DNA from: Solen grandis
Taxonomy: Eukaryota > Mollusca > Bivalvia > Adapedonta > Solenidae
DNA length: 64,000 nucleotides
Direction: 5' to 3'
Assembly: GCA_021229015.1 (NCBI GenBank)
Contig: CM037783.1
Span: forward strand, 6,085,324-6,149,323
Shown here one piece after another: positions 22,779 to 34,618 of this stretch (its first letter is position 1; each line of letters opens with the position of its first letter). The notes under the pieces are model-generated. The model was not told where the DNA came from, ran no database searches, and saw nothing but the letters and a program-made list of their open reading frames with translations. A program made the translations under genes and the position numbers.

Positions 22779-23007
22779 TTAACCCTTTCCCTCATAGAGG
22801 ACACCATGAAAAGACCTATGCGAACAGCATAAAACCAGTTACTCGCAGGCTGATCAGGTTTTATGCTGTTCCCTGCTCCTCAGTGGTCTGGAAATGAATA
22901 TTTTGTAATTAAATTTGGTAAGGTTTAACTGTGGTTTTCTGCAGATCAGGCTTTATGTGATACCTATTGAGTGCATCAAAATGAGTCTATATGAGGGAAA
23001 GGGTTAA
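22779..23007 (-). mobile_element. TTAA-flanked MITE, copy M2 (reverse, internally deleted)
   Basis: The body is 22783-23003 (221 bp) with TTAA at 22779-22782 and 23004-23007. It is oriented opposite to M1. One arm of the central palindrome has lost about 13 bp next to the apex, so it reads AACCAG then TTACTCGCAGG. Terminal repeats are intact. Confidence 0.9.
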
Positions 23008-24059
23008 AGAGGTTTCACAAATATTAGACACTAATGAGTGAAGATGCTTGGAATTTTAACCTGAGAAAAAAAGTCAAGAGATGGAATCTGGCATCTTTGC
23101 AGGATTGACATTCCATGCTATAACATTCACTTGTAACACTAAACAAAGTAATTGTGCATCACAAGTAAAGTAATAAATCAATTTATCATCATTCTATAAA
23201 AATTGAAATGCATCTGAAGACATAGATGAAGCATCTCACTGATACAGGTGGTGATGATGCAAGTTTTAGACAGCATGACTGTGAATTAACATTAATAATT
23301 ATCAATCAGTAACATTTTCCTGTCATAGGTCTATATATTTCTAAAATGGAGAAGTCACGCAAGGTAAATAGGGTAATGCACCAGTGACATTAGCTGTTCC
23401 GAGAATGCATTAAATGGTAATTGTATAAAACGATCATATAAAACTATATTAGAGGAGTCAAATCAGTTCCATGTTGTAAATATTCATTTTTTTTTGTACA
23501 TAGAAAATGTATCTAAAATTGACGCAAACTGTATGACTGCAGACAATCAGGACAGCATGCAATGCCCGACAGGTAGTCTGATAACTGATGAGATGTTGTT
23601 ACAGTCCACTTATTAGTTAAGCCTTTAAAACTTTGGTCTATTATTTTGCTATAATTTGCATGAGATATTAATCACTGCAGTAGATATAATGAGACCACAG
23701 AGATGCACAAAGTTTCCCACTATCCTAGAATTAATCACACATCTGTAGCCCTTATCTTGAACATGAGTATAATTATGCAATTAAGTTCTATATTAAGTTT
23801 TCACTTTTCTCTTTGGTTACAGAGCTTGGCAAAAATCACTGAATGATTCATTAAATTACTGATTTGCTTATTTTGTACTTTGAACTATTACTCATAGGTT
23901 TTAATTGTAGATGGGTGTTTTGCCAGGTAAACAAGCTTACCTGCACCAAGGTCTTCTGGGATATTTACTCATGTTCATCTACTACTGATACAAAGATTTG
24001 GATTCAATCCTTACTGGTGTAAGAAATTTTACCCAGATGCAAAGTGCAAATGAATTGTT
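23008..24059. other. Unique sequence, no gene seen
   Basis: AT-rich sequence; no repeat copy or exon is recognised. Confidence 0.5.
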
Positions 24060-24320
24060 CATTACCAGGAGGAAAGCACTTGTCCATTCACAGAGCAATG
24101 TAGTGTTCATTCTTGTCCATCCCAGAAGCAAAGTACTTGTCCATTCCTAGAGCATGTACTGGTCCTAGAGCATTAAGTACTGGTCCATTCCAGGAACAAG
24201 AACTGATCCATTCCTAGAGCATGTACTGGTCCTAGAGCATTAAGTACTGGTCCATTCCAGGAACAAGAACTGATCCATTCCTAGAGCATGTACTGGTCCT
24301 AGAGCATTAAGTACTGCATT
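24060..24320 (+). repeat. 66-67-bp tandem repeat, ~3 copies plus degenerate lead-in
   Basis: CCATTCCTAGAGCATGTACT starts at 24141, 24208 and 24274. Each unit also contains CCTAGAGCATTAAGTACTGG and CCAGGAACAAGAACTGAT. Diverged half-units (CCATTCACAGAGC) precede from about 24090. Confidence 0.9.
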
Positions 24321-25739
24321 CAGAAAGACTTTCCAGACATGTCCAAAGAATTTCCCTGGAGTCATCAACAGAGATTATCTTGGACTGTCAGATCTTGTTT
24401 CCTTACTGTTAAAAAATAAATATGTTTAACAAATTGTAAGACATCCCCAGGCATAAAGTACTGGTAAATCCAGTAACACCCCAAAGGATAAGTGTAAGTT
24501 ACAAAACAAAGAAAGGAGGTATCAAGGGACTGGTTGGCTCAGAATTTAAGAGACAGAATGCACCGCATGTGCACAATACCCTCACAATACTGCTCTGAAA
24601 TAGCCCACACCACCATGTCACAATGTGACCAATTTCCACATTTTATAATCTATTTTTAGTAACCATGGCCTTGACCTGTGCCACCTACCTTTTGTGACAC
24701 TACTGAAGTAGCTACACTTGAGATATGGAAGGCCATATATCATCCCAATGTAGCCTCCATGTCATAAAGTAAAGTGGGGGCTGTCCCATCTGATAAATAC
24801 GCTGAAATGCCAGTGGAAAATGGTGTAACAGCTCAAAAAGGTGCATGTGTTTTTCAACCAATGCAAATAATCCAAAATGACTCCTATTTCCAAGTTCTGT
24901 TCAAACTAATGTCAGGAAAAGTCCCAGCCTACACAAAAGAATTCTCTTAAATTTTAAACACAGCAGTAGCTGAAGATTGATAGGCAGGGTTTGGCAGGTT
25001 TAACTGACACTCTCGAAATCATAAGGATAGAACTGGAAAGGTCATTTGTTTTGTTTTTTCAGTTTTCAGGAAATACATGAATCACTGCCTACTGGATATC
25101 CTGGGGAAGAAATTAGAGCAGAGACTGTAGAAATCATATAGATATCTTGTTTGACATGAAAGTGTCACAAGCGTGTAGCTGTGGGGGAGATTAGTAGGAC
25201 ATGAAAATGGAGGCATTGCAGGACTGCAAAGAAGGCTTGTGGGATGTGGTAAGTTCACATAATGTACAAAGCATTATTACACCAATAAAACAGTATGGAT
25301 ATGTTTAACATAGAAGGCATGCAATGCCACAAAAACAAGATACAAATAATACATATACAAATAATATTATTCTAGTTCAAAGCTTTCTTTTTGGAATGCG
25401 CGCATGTGTGTGTGTGTTTTCCTTCACTTTGCAAAGGGAGGCAACTCCAACATGGGACATTTGCCACTGGCAATTTTGTATCCAGAAGAAAAAGGAAAAA
25501 TAACATTGGAGTGCTCTAGGAGAATACTAAGTGTTAAAAGAAACCTTTGAAAGCTGCCAGTGAATGATGGGTTTTGAAGAGGGGAACATTTCTGGATAAG
25601 GTTAAGTGAAAAAGTCACCAAAGTATAATACATAATCTTAAGAATTCTTAAAGTACCAATTTATTTTTTAAGTGACCTGTTATCTTTGTATAATAACCAT
25701 TTATACAGAATCATTCAGAAATTCTATCATGAAAAAGCA
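24321..25739. other. Unique sequence, no gene seen
   Basis: There is a short GT microsatellite near 25405-25417. The minus frame at 25424-25633 has no recognisable domain. Confidence 0.5.
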
Positions 25740-26035
25740 TGCTTTCTGACCTGACACACAAAAAAAGACCCCATTTTTTACCTCAGACCTCTAAGTGTCA
25801 CCTTGACACTGGAGCTAAGGATCTAGGTCTTGCATGCTGCACACCATCTCATGATGTTGAATATTTAAGCCAAATAATTTTAAAATCCATTAATACATGA
25901 GGAAGAAATGGACCAAACACAGTAAAAATACCCCTTTATTATCTTTGACTTTTAAGTCTGACCTTGACCTTGAGGCTAAGGACATGGGTTTTGCGTGCTG
26001 AAAATCATCTCATAAGGTTCTTCAAAAAATCTGTT
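25740..26035 (-). repeat. Two diverged ~175-bp tandem units
   Basis: The segments around 25770-25870 and 25930-26030 align: ACCTCTAAGTGTCACCTTGA with TTTTAAGTCTGACCTTGACC, then GCTAAGGATCTAGGTCTTGC with GCTAAGGACATGGGTTTTGC, then ATCTCATGATGTTGAA with ATCTCATAAGGTTCTTC. It is probably part of a dispersed non-coding family. The strand is assigned arbitrarily. Confidence 0.6.
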
Positions 26036-26135
26036 TAACAAACCCATTTAATGGTTAATGGATTGGAAATAATTGAATATTCTAAACTCCAGTGGGATTC
26101 AAACCTGTAAACTTCTGACAATAAGACAATAACTA

Positions 26136-26235
26136 NNNNNNNNNNNNNNNNNNNNNNNNNNNNNNNNNNNNNNNNNNNNNNNNNNNNNNNNNNNNNNNNN
26201 NNNNNNNNNNNNNNNNNNNNNNNNNNNNNNNNNNN
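26136..26235. other. Assembly gap, 100 Ns
   Basis: Exactly 100 N, the usual placeholder for a gap of unknown size. A tandem repeat starts immediately to its right, a likely cause of the gap. Confidence 0.99.
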
Positions 26236-26332
26236 TAAGCACTCATTGTGGGACAAGATGGTAATATGTCTGGGACAGTAAGCACTCATTGTGGGACAAG
26301 ATGGTTATATGTCTGGGACAGTAAGCACTCAG
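26236..26332 (+). repeat. 43-bp tandem repeat adjoining the gap
   Basis: TAAGCACTCATTGTGGGACA begins at 26236 and 26279, and a third partial unit starts at about 26322. The period is 43 bp. The true array probably extends into the gap. Confidence 0.9.
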
Positions 26333-29300
26333 TCACTGGGGTCTCTTAGAAGATACACTTGCCCTAATTTCTCTTTGTCCAGTTGTAGTGGTGACTACTA
26401 ATGTGGAGATTGTGGATTTGTCCATGCTAGGAGTGAAAATTTTCCCTTGGATGCAAACTACTGGAGCAACCCAGGAACCATTAAAATGATTAGTTGTTAA
26501 AAGTTGTTTTCAAAAATACCATACAATTTTGTTCAAACACCCCTTTGCATTAAACACACCTTGGTTTGAATGCCCGAAGCCCACTCCCTATTTTTCTCTA
26601 CAAAATTGAAAATGGGGATGTTGAATGGGGTGATACAATCAGACATTTTGTAAGCAAGATTGCTGAAATAGATAATAGTTAAAATGAGGTTGCTCTTGAT
26701 TGTAAATCGTGAGACATTTGACAGGAGACTGGCCATTTGATCTCATTTTAGATGATTGGAACACAATCCAAATATATACAGGACTTTTTGTTTTCAATTT
26801 TCATATGAAGCAGTTACTTCTTTCATCATGGTTTTCTTTTTTTTTGTAAGGGGAGATTACTGCAGTTGAACATTGTAAGATAACTATCCTGGCTCCATTT
26901 GTAATGTGTGTTTCTATGTTAATGAAATTTCTTACGTGATATGACAGCCTGTGACAGATGAAGCATTCTTTGATTTTCATCTGAAATATTCCCCATAGCA
27001 GTAATACCATTAGTTGTGCCCTTGTTATCAGGTGGGGTGCAGGCAGTGACAACTCAATTTGTTTCCCTATCAGTGTTTATGTCAGAATCATCAGAGTTCT
27101 CTTGTTTTTAACCCAAAACTCCACATCCTTCAGTAGAGAGTGATACAAAACAGAGACAGGGGTTAGCACACCATCTCCTGACTTTAATTCCCCTCCATGT
27201 CTGATTTGTATCATCTCACTGGAAATATATACCACAGAAATTAGATCTATTCTGCCCCTTCTCCAGTTCTACTCTTGACAGCCTTTCTGTGTTCTCCTAG
27301 TCTATATCGTGTCTCTCCAATCTCCATATCTTAAACAGCTTTGTTTGAAACTTTCTTAGAGCTGTTATACTATCACAATGAGTTTTGAGTATACAGTATA
27401 AAACTCTTGTAGAGTTTCATCTGATTGAAAATTTAAGAAAAAAATGTTAAAAAAAAAAAAATTATGTTTGAATTACACATACAATTAAGCAATAAAAAGT
27501 TAATAACACCTTAACACTTTACATATGTAAGTTAAAACTCAAATCAGTTTTACATTAATTGCAATACAATTTTTCATAACTGTAAGACAATGCTCCAGAG
27601 TGAGTCATGTATGATTAGCTTGAAGAAAAAGAAGTACTTATATAAGTCGCTTTATGGTGGCAATGATCATTATTGTGAGTGTAGTTCTCTTGTAAATGAA
27701 TCAGGAAATGACTTAGTTATGCCCCTTGTTATATCAAAACCTTTCTGATGTGTCAGTTACCTCCCTTGCATAATCACCCCATTCTAATAGCTGTTGAAAT
27801 CAGTAAAGTAGTTCAGTAATGAAAACTTATAGTTTCAAGAAGAATATAAGATTTGTGCACTTTTACTTTGTGATATCAGTTTAAAATCAATTAGCCCAGT
27901 TGCCTCTCAGTCTGGATGACCTCTGACCTGACTCTGCTTCTCTAAGATTGGCTGACATGTAGACACCTTTCTTCCCCCTTTTATCATGTAGCCCAACACA
28001 TGGTAGAGGGCTGTGGTCTCTGGACTTGCCAGATGCAATCAAAGTTATCAAATTTATTTCATGATAAACAACAAGTCCTTCAGATTTGGAGCTTTTTAAT
28101 TAAGTTCACAAGATTCTATGCAAACACATGGAGATAAGAAGGGCTGGGTGGAGGGCCATGCACTGTTACAAATGTTAATTATTCAAGCCCTTGTTATGAG
28201 TGTCCTGAGGTTCGTGACCACAGGATAAAACCCATTTGAACTCATTATTTTTAGGGGTTTCGGCTATAAAAAATACAAAAGATTTGAGGAGAGTGCAAAC
28301 TGTACAATGTACTATGTATTTTATGTATCTGACTGTCAGTTAGAATAGTATTGCTGATTATAAGATTGAATAAAATAACAAGTATCACTATGGCTTGTGT
28401 TCCTTTATGAGTAAGGAGTTGTGTATACATACAAGCATGTGACACACATGTAAGTAATGTCACTATGTATGTAGCTTCCCTCTGACCTTAGCTTAGAAAT
28501 GTATGACCTTAGCTTAGAAATGTAATTCCTGGACCAGCCTGGTGTCAGAGTAGACTGATTGGGTGTGGAACCATTCCATTGTCTGATATCACATGAAGAT
28601 AGCATTAGATCTGTCTGAAGTGGATACTTGATAAAAAAGACTGAAATAATGGGGTTAGTGATTTGTGTTTAGGATGGAGCAAATTTGTTTGTGAATTCTG
28701 TTATCTGCATTTATAAAAGTAGGACTCTAAGCTTTATGTAATCCATGATAAAGATGCAGTATAGGTGAGACTGGATTCAGTCCTACCCTTGGTTATAAGA
28801 TCAGATTATCACGCCGGTTACTTTCCCAGCATCAGTTGTGCGACAAATCACATTACTGTCATTGTAAGGGTGCCATGCATACGAGACAATTAGTCATTTA
28901 CTTTGGGTATTTTTGTATGTGCATGGTAAGCAAGCGTCTTTGTGACAGACTAATTTGATTTCATTGACAGAATTTGTAAGATAACCTGGGGTCAGACTGA
29001 CATGGAGATATCCTCGGGCTATTTCACTTGACCAGCTAATTGCTAAGTCTGTGATCTGGCTGATACAGTTGGCAGGGCCTATCAGGCAATGTGTTTTATG
29101 GCTCCTAAATCTCTCTTAATGTTTCTGTTCTTTAGACAGATTTGTAGGGGTCAGCCCCTGGAATCAAGCAGGACAACCCTTGACCAGGGAACCATAACAG
29201 TAGTGGCAATTTTGGTTAAAAAATTGCAAGTTTCTGAGCAGGATGGTATCAGTAGCCCCATAAATCCAAAAGAATCTTATATAGTGTATGCTACTTATAA

Positions 29301-30214
29301 ATTGCTGACTTACATTGCATTTTAAGACTTTAAAAAACAGTTTCATTATTTTTTTTTTATTTTCACGTAGTTTTTCAATTTTAACCTTTCACAATCATCA
29401 AACATATCTGTGACATCCATATTTTGACTACTTCATCAAGCTTTTACTTTCAGTTGGTTTTAATTGTTGATGTGAAATATCAAATCAGATCATTTCACTG
29501 TAAGCAGTGAATGATCAAGTACTCTTTCAGACCTTTTTTTTCAACCTCTTACCCCTAAAACATTAACGTAAAGTATTGTTATTAAAAAAAATCTTCAAAA
29601 TCTCAAGTCCATTGAAAACTATTTCAGAAAATTACTTTAAATATTGTGTGTGTGTTATTACCGTCAGTGTGATTCAATATAATGATAAAGCTGAAGTATA
29701 TGTAGGTCAAGGTCACAAGATATGTACTCAGGACAGGAACCCTTTTTATACCTTTCTTAGCTTAAAACATATTATTATCTTTTGTGGAACTGGGAAGACA
29801 TTTTTTGTGTCATTTGTTCACAGGAAATAAGTTAAAACATAACTATTATCTTGGATTTCTAAGAGTCTTGGAGTACCTTTTTATCTTTTCATAAATAAAG
29901 CATTATGTACCTTTTTGTATAGCATTTACATAAATCAAAACACAATTGAACTGGTATTAGGGCTAAAACATTTAGCAGATTATATGGAAGGCAGGGGGAA
30001 ATATGAGGCAGTTTGCATCATACTAATCTTGGATAATTGTAGCCTGGCATCACAGTAACTCTACCAGTAATTACAGGGTGTCCTCTATTGCTGTTCTCCC
30101 TAATATATCTTGTCCTGCAGATAGATCTCCTAACTGGATATCAGGCACTGCTTATGAGTTTTTTTCCAGCTGTCTTTTTATTCCAGGAATTTGATCCGCA
30201 GTTTTGTAAAAAAA
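26333..30214. other. Unique sequence, no gene seen; small local duplication
   Basis: About 3.9 kb without repeat copies or recognised exons. TGACCTTAGCTTAGAAATG occurs twice in tandem at about 28485-28526. Tracts at 27880-28060 and 28790-29180 are less AT-rich than average. Several short open frames (26533, 26801, 29089, 29576) lack recognisable domains. Confidence 0.5.
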
Positions 30215-31435
30215 ACAAGAGGGCCATGTTGGCCCTGAATCGCTTACCTGAGAAACATTGCCCTCAATGCCAATTATTGTATTACAAGTCATAGTGAATA
30301 CATAATCTATGCAGAAGTACAGCAAGATCATCTAAATTCAACACAAAAACTGTACCTACCATCCAAACCTTAAAGGTCATTGCTCTAAGAAGTCTATATA
30401 AAATCAAGTGACCCCTAGGACAGAGCCAATTTTGACTCCATGGCCATGATTTGATCAAAATTGGTAGATGTTCACTGGGCCATGTTACTCACCAAATATC
30501 TAAAGTCTCTGATTTTTCTAGTTTTTTCCTAAATAAGTAAAATCAAGTGACCTGTTGGGCGCAGCAAATTTTGACCCCAGGGCTTGTTTGAGGTCTACTA
30601 GACCATGTTTCACACCAAAAATCTAAACTCAAGCCCTTGTGGTTTCTGAGATTTTTCTAGTTTTTCTTATATAAGTCTATTTTAAATCAAGTGACCCCTG
30701 GGGTGGGGCCAATTTCAACACCAGGGTCATGATTTGAACAAACTTGGTAATGATCCATAATACAATGCCACACACCAAATATCTAAACTCCAGGCCTTGT
30801 GGTTTCTGACAAGAAAATTTTTCTAGTTTTTCTTACATAATTCAATACAAAATCAAGTGACCCTCTGGGCAATTTCAACCCCAAGGTCATGATTTGAACA
30901 AACTTGGTAATGGCCACACACAAGATATCTAAACTCCAGGCCTTGTGGTTTCTGAGAAGAAAATTTTTCTAGTTTTTCTTATATAATTCAATACAAAATC
31001 AAGTGACCCTCTGGGCAATTTCAACCCCAAGGTCATGATTTGAACAAACTTGGTAATGGCCACACACAAGATATCTAAACTCCAGGCCTTGTGGTTTCTG
31101 AGAAGAAGATTTTTCTAGTTTTTTTTTTATATAAATCTATGTAAAATCAAGTGACCCCTGGGGCGGGGCCAATTTCAACCCCAGGGTCATGATTTGAACA
31201 AACTTGGTAATGGTCCATAAGACAATGCCACACACCAAATAGCTAAGCTCTAGGCCTTGCTGTTTCGGAGAAGAAGATTTTTAACAATTTCACTTTTAAA
31301 AATTTATTTTTAGCTCCTGTGACCCAGATATGCAATGGACTGGCAATGTCATTTGAAATAATTGTGGACGACGGACGGACACAGACAGCCATTGATCTTA
31401 AAAGCTCACATGAGCACTACGTGCTCAGGTGAGCT
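30215..31435 (+). mobile_element. Family A element, copy A5 (second subfamily)
   Basis: It opens ACAAGAG with hairpin arms AGGGCCA (30220-30226) and TGGCCCT (30230-30236), loop TGT, then AATCGCTTACCTGAG. The body consists of ~145-bp units (TAATGGCCACACACAAGATA at 30908 and 31053) with CTCCAGGCCTTGTGG and ATCAAGTGACCC motifs. The 3' terminus is a perfect-looking hairpin (AGCTCACATGAGCAC / GTGCTCAGGTGAGCT, 31401-31435). Units 30850-31090 are nearly identical to each other, which suggests recent unit duplication. Confidence 0.88.
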
Positions 31436-31469
31436 AGAAAAATAAAGAATTGCAAGATAATTAAATATT

Positions 31470-31950
31470 GTTTTAACAACTGGATTGACCATCATCTTAA
31501 CTTTTTGATAATATGGCCTTCATCTGATCCATTAATTGGACCAACACAAATTTCTTATCCATAATCTTACAAATTCAGTTGACCCTTCATTTTCTCCATT
31601 AGATAGACCCTTCATCTTATCTAATAACATTCTTCTTAAAACAGATAGACCACTTGTTTATCAATTAGATAGAATCGTCCTCTTGTATTCATAGCATAGG
31701 CCCCCTCTTATGTTTTAGATAGACCCTCATTTATAAAAACCCCCCCTATATATAACCCCTTATATATTATTACTTAATCCTCACCATTAGTAGACCAAAC
31801 ACTTAACCCATTAAATAGATCCCTCACCATAGATCTCTTATCTATGATATTTATCCCTTATGATGTTATGTGTCCATTAGATGGACTCCTCATCAAATAC
31901 ATTAGCTAGAACCCTCAATATATTCATTAGATAGACCTTCGTTTTTTTTT
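31470..31950. repeat. Highly diverged short tandem repeat
   Basis: Repeated TTAGATAGACC-type words (ATTAGATAGACCCTTCATCT, AACAGATAGACCACTTG, TTTTAGATAGACCCTCAT, CATTAGATGGACTCCTCAT, CATTAGATAGACCTTCG) occur every 30-60 bp. Too diverged for a firm period. Confidence 0.55.
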
Positions 31951-33874
31951 AAGGGTCTCTCTATACAAATATAAAGGTAAGTGATATAGAGTGAAGACTT
32001 TTTGGTTTACTTTATCAAAGTTAGAGAACAATTTGCTGATGATAAAGAGGATATTGGACTCATTGTATAAGGCACTATAAGTCTCAAAATGATCACTATA
32101 TCAAAGCATAATCTTACCTGAAAATTCCATGAGGATTTGAAAATTATGATGATACGTGAATTTCTGATAATACTAAAATATTTTTCAAGAAAACTGGCCC
32201 AGAAAGGATTTTGTTTTATATCTAGAGATTACAATTGCCAATTATGAATTTGTTGAGGAAAATGATAACCTAAATAATGGTGATTTAGCTACCAGGTCAG
32301 ACAGTGTCTGTTACATGTAAGACTGGTATTGTTATATCCCTGTGATACAGTAAATAGAGACGGGGAAAGCTCTGAAAATGGAGCCAGGGTGATTAATGCA
32401 GATAATCTGGTTACAGCATCTGCCACTGCTTAGATACCTACTTGTATCATTTTCAATATTTTGATGGGCTTCGGCCTGGAAACAATACAGTACAGTGCTG
32501 GGAATTGGCTCATATATCTTGCTTGTGATGCAATAACGCCTCCCTGCCTCGTGATGCAAGAAGTGTTATTGCCTTCATTCAGTTGTGGTAAATTCCTCAT
32601 TCCTGTCTACTGAATGCCATTTTACTTCTGTTCACAGAAAGTGTTGTACCTTCAAGCCATGCAGTACTTAATCTAATTGTTGTGTGATCTTTTTGATCTT
32701 GTTTTGTTTTTCTCTAACTTCCTGTCATTGGGTTGAGTTTACAGCAATGGAAAAGGCCAAAGGTTTAGATAAACCTGTGTTCCATCAGAAATAAGCTGCA
32801 GCAGCCAACTTCCAGATTTTATTAATTACTATGGAAGAGTCATAATTTGTTATGTCACAGGTTGTCCTCCCAGCCGTCAGTCTGTTTGGTTAATTTTGTG
32901 GATGCAACACCTTAAAATGATTCATGAATATGTTGTTCTCAAATATAAAAATGGTGCTTAAGTATGATTTCCATACTCAGACTCAATTTATATTATACAT
33001 TTCAATTGGGATTTGAGTATTATACACAAGAGTAGATGTGTAGAACTTCATTTTCATATCAGTTGTGTAAGTTATTGCAGAGTTGTTGACCTTGAATTTG
33101 AATAAAATCACTATTCTGATTATCAAAGTCCTCTGTAGATATCTTGAAAGCTTCTTCTCTCTGTATATAAAAATCAAAATATGTAAACTGTTACACGTAG
33201 TCATTAAAAATTTGTTTTCTAGAGTATTTTAATTTCATGACACTTCAATTCAAACTGTGTCAACACAGCTCATCATACTGAGCTAGCACATTACACATGA
33301 ATAAACCTTTTATTATGATCTTAATGATGGAAATAATTCAATTAGAAATATAATCGAAAGAGGATTAATATTATAAAAGGACAAAAATTATGTTGTTGTT
33401 AGTTTCATTATGTTTTATTCATTATTTTATGTACCCTATTTAATAAGCAACAGGGACATAGATTGCTATTTTATAACATTTTGGCGTAAGCTGTATAAAA
33501 TGGATTTTGACCTATTTCTGGAACCAATCTAATCTTGGTTACATGTAACAACCAAAGAGCTAAAAAAAAGCACTCATTTCATCATTGGTTTGCATAAATT
33601 ATTTTACGATATTCCATCATAAAATGGGAGTTTTAGGGTGCATATCTTTCTGCATGATTGTCAGTTGGCAAATAACAAATTAATCTACCTATCTAAAAAT
33701 GAAAAACATCCTTTTGAAAAACCACCAAGTTGAAAAAGTAAACACTTGTGAGTCTTTAGAAATCATATTTAACCTGAACTCATCCCTCTAAGTCACAGTA
33801 AGCTATATATAGCAACAGCCTGCATAACCCATTTCATTTCCTAAGTTTAGCAACAAATGCATCTTTATGCATCT
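31951..33874. other. Unique sequence, no gene seen
   Basis: No recognised repeats. The tract 32280-32620 is less AT-rich and contains CTCCCTGCCTCGTGATGCAA and GGGTGATTAATGCAGATAAT. Minus frames at 32332-32559 and 32983-33204 have no known domain. Confidence 0.5.
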
Positions 33875-34437
33875 TTATGCCCGGGGGGGGGGGATATAGA
33901 TTTGCCTTTGTCTATCCGTATGTGCGTCCGCCTTGAAACTTTGTGACACGCATAACTCTGAAAGTATTTGTACTACAGACTTGAAACTTCATGGATATAT
34001 TGTTCATCACATGAACTTCCACACAAGGGTATTTTCATCGAACCCCTGTTGAAGTTGACAGAGTTAAGGGCCTTTGTTTTTGAAAAATATGTAATTTTAT
34101 TCTTGTGACGCATGTACTTTGAAAGTATTTGTGCTACAGACTTGAAACTTCATAATTATCATAATTATATTTTTCAGGACATGAACTTATGCACCTGGGT
34201 ATTTTCATGCCCCCTACCCCCACCACCACCACCAAAAAGTGAAACATAGAGATTTGCCTTTGTCTGTCCATCCAGCTTAAAACTGTGACACAGGTAACTC
34301 TGAAGGTATTTGTGCTACAGACTTTAAACTTCATGGATATGTTACTTAGGACATGACTTGCGCTCCTGGGTGTTGGCCATTGTTTTGGAAAAATGTGACG
34401 GGTTGGGGCATCTGTGTCCTCTGGACACATTTCTAGT
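33875..34437 (+). mobile_element. Family B element, copy B1
   Basis: It starts TTATGCCC with a G-run and GATATAGATTTGCCTTTGTC. The body has about three units sharing GTGCTACAGACTTGAAACTT, CATGGATAT and ACATGAACTT-type words. The 3' end has a hairpin (TGTGTCC 34413-34419 / GGACACA 34423-34429) then TTT, CTAG (34433-34436) and T. A hairpin shortly before a terminal CTAG followed by T is the established 3' signature of Helitron-type elements; the 5' end does not begin with TC, so a Helentron-like relative is more likely. No protein is encoded. Confidence 0.8.
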
Positions 34438-34618
34438 CTAGCATTATTTTAAAATCACAAAACATTTAAAACTTGCCAGCATTATTATATCAAATACATT
34501 GTAACACTTTTACTTTCTTTAATCCCTCATATGTTGTTTTTTTCTCATGCCAAATATCTTTTTTCAAAGGTATTGCTTGTTTTATCTTTGAATCAAACAA
34601 TTGCCAGGGTAATTGAGT

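Noticed and set aside
26035..26289. 84-codon minus-strand frame
   Set aside because: It runs through the 100-N gap, so its middle is undefined.
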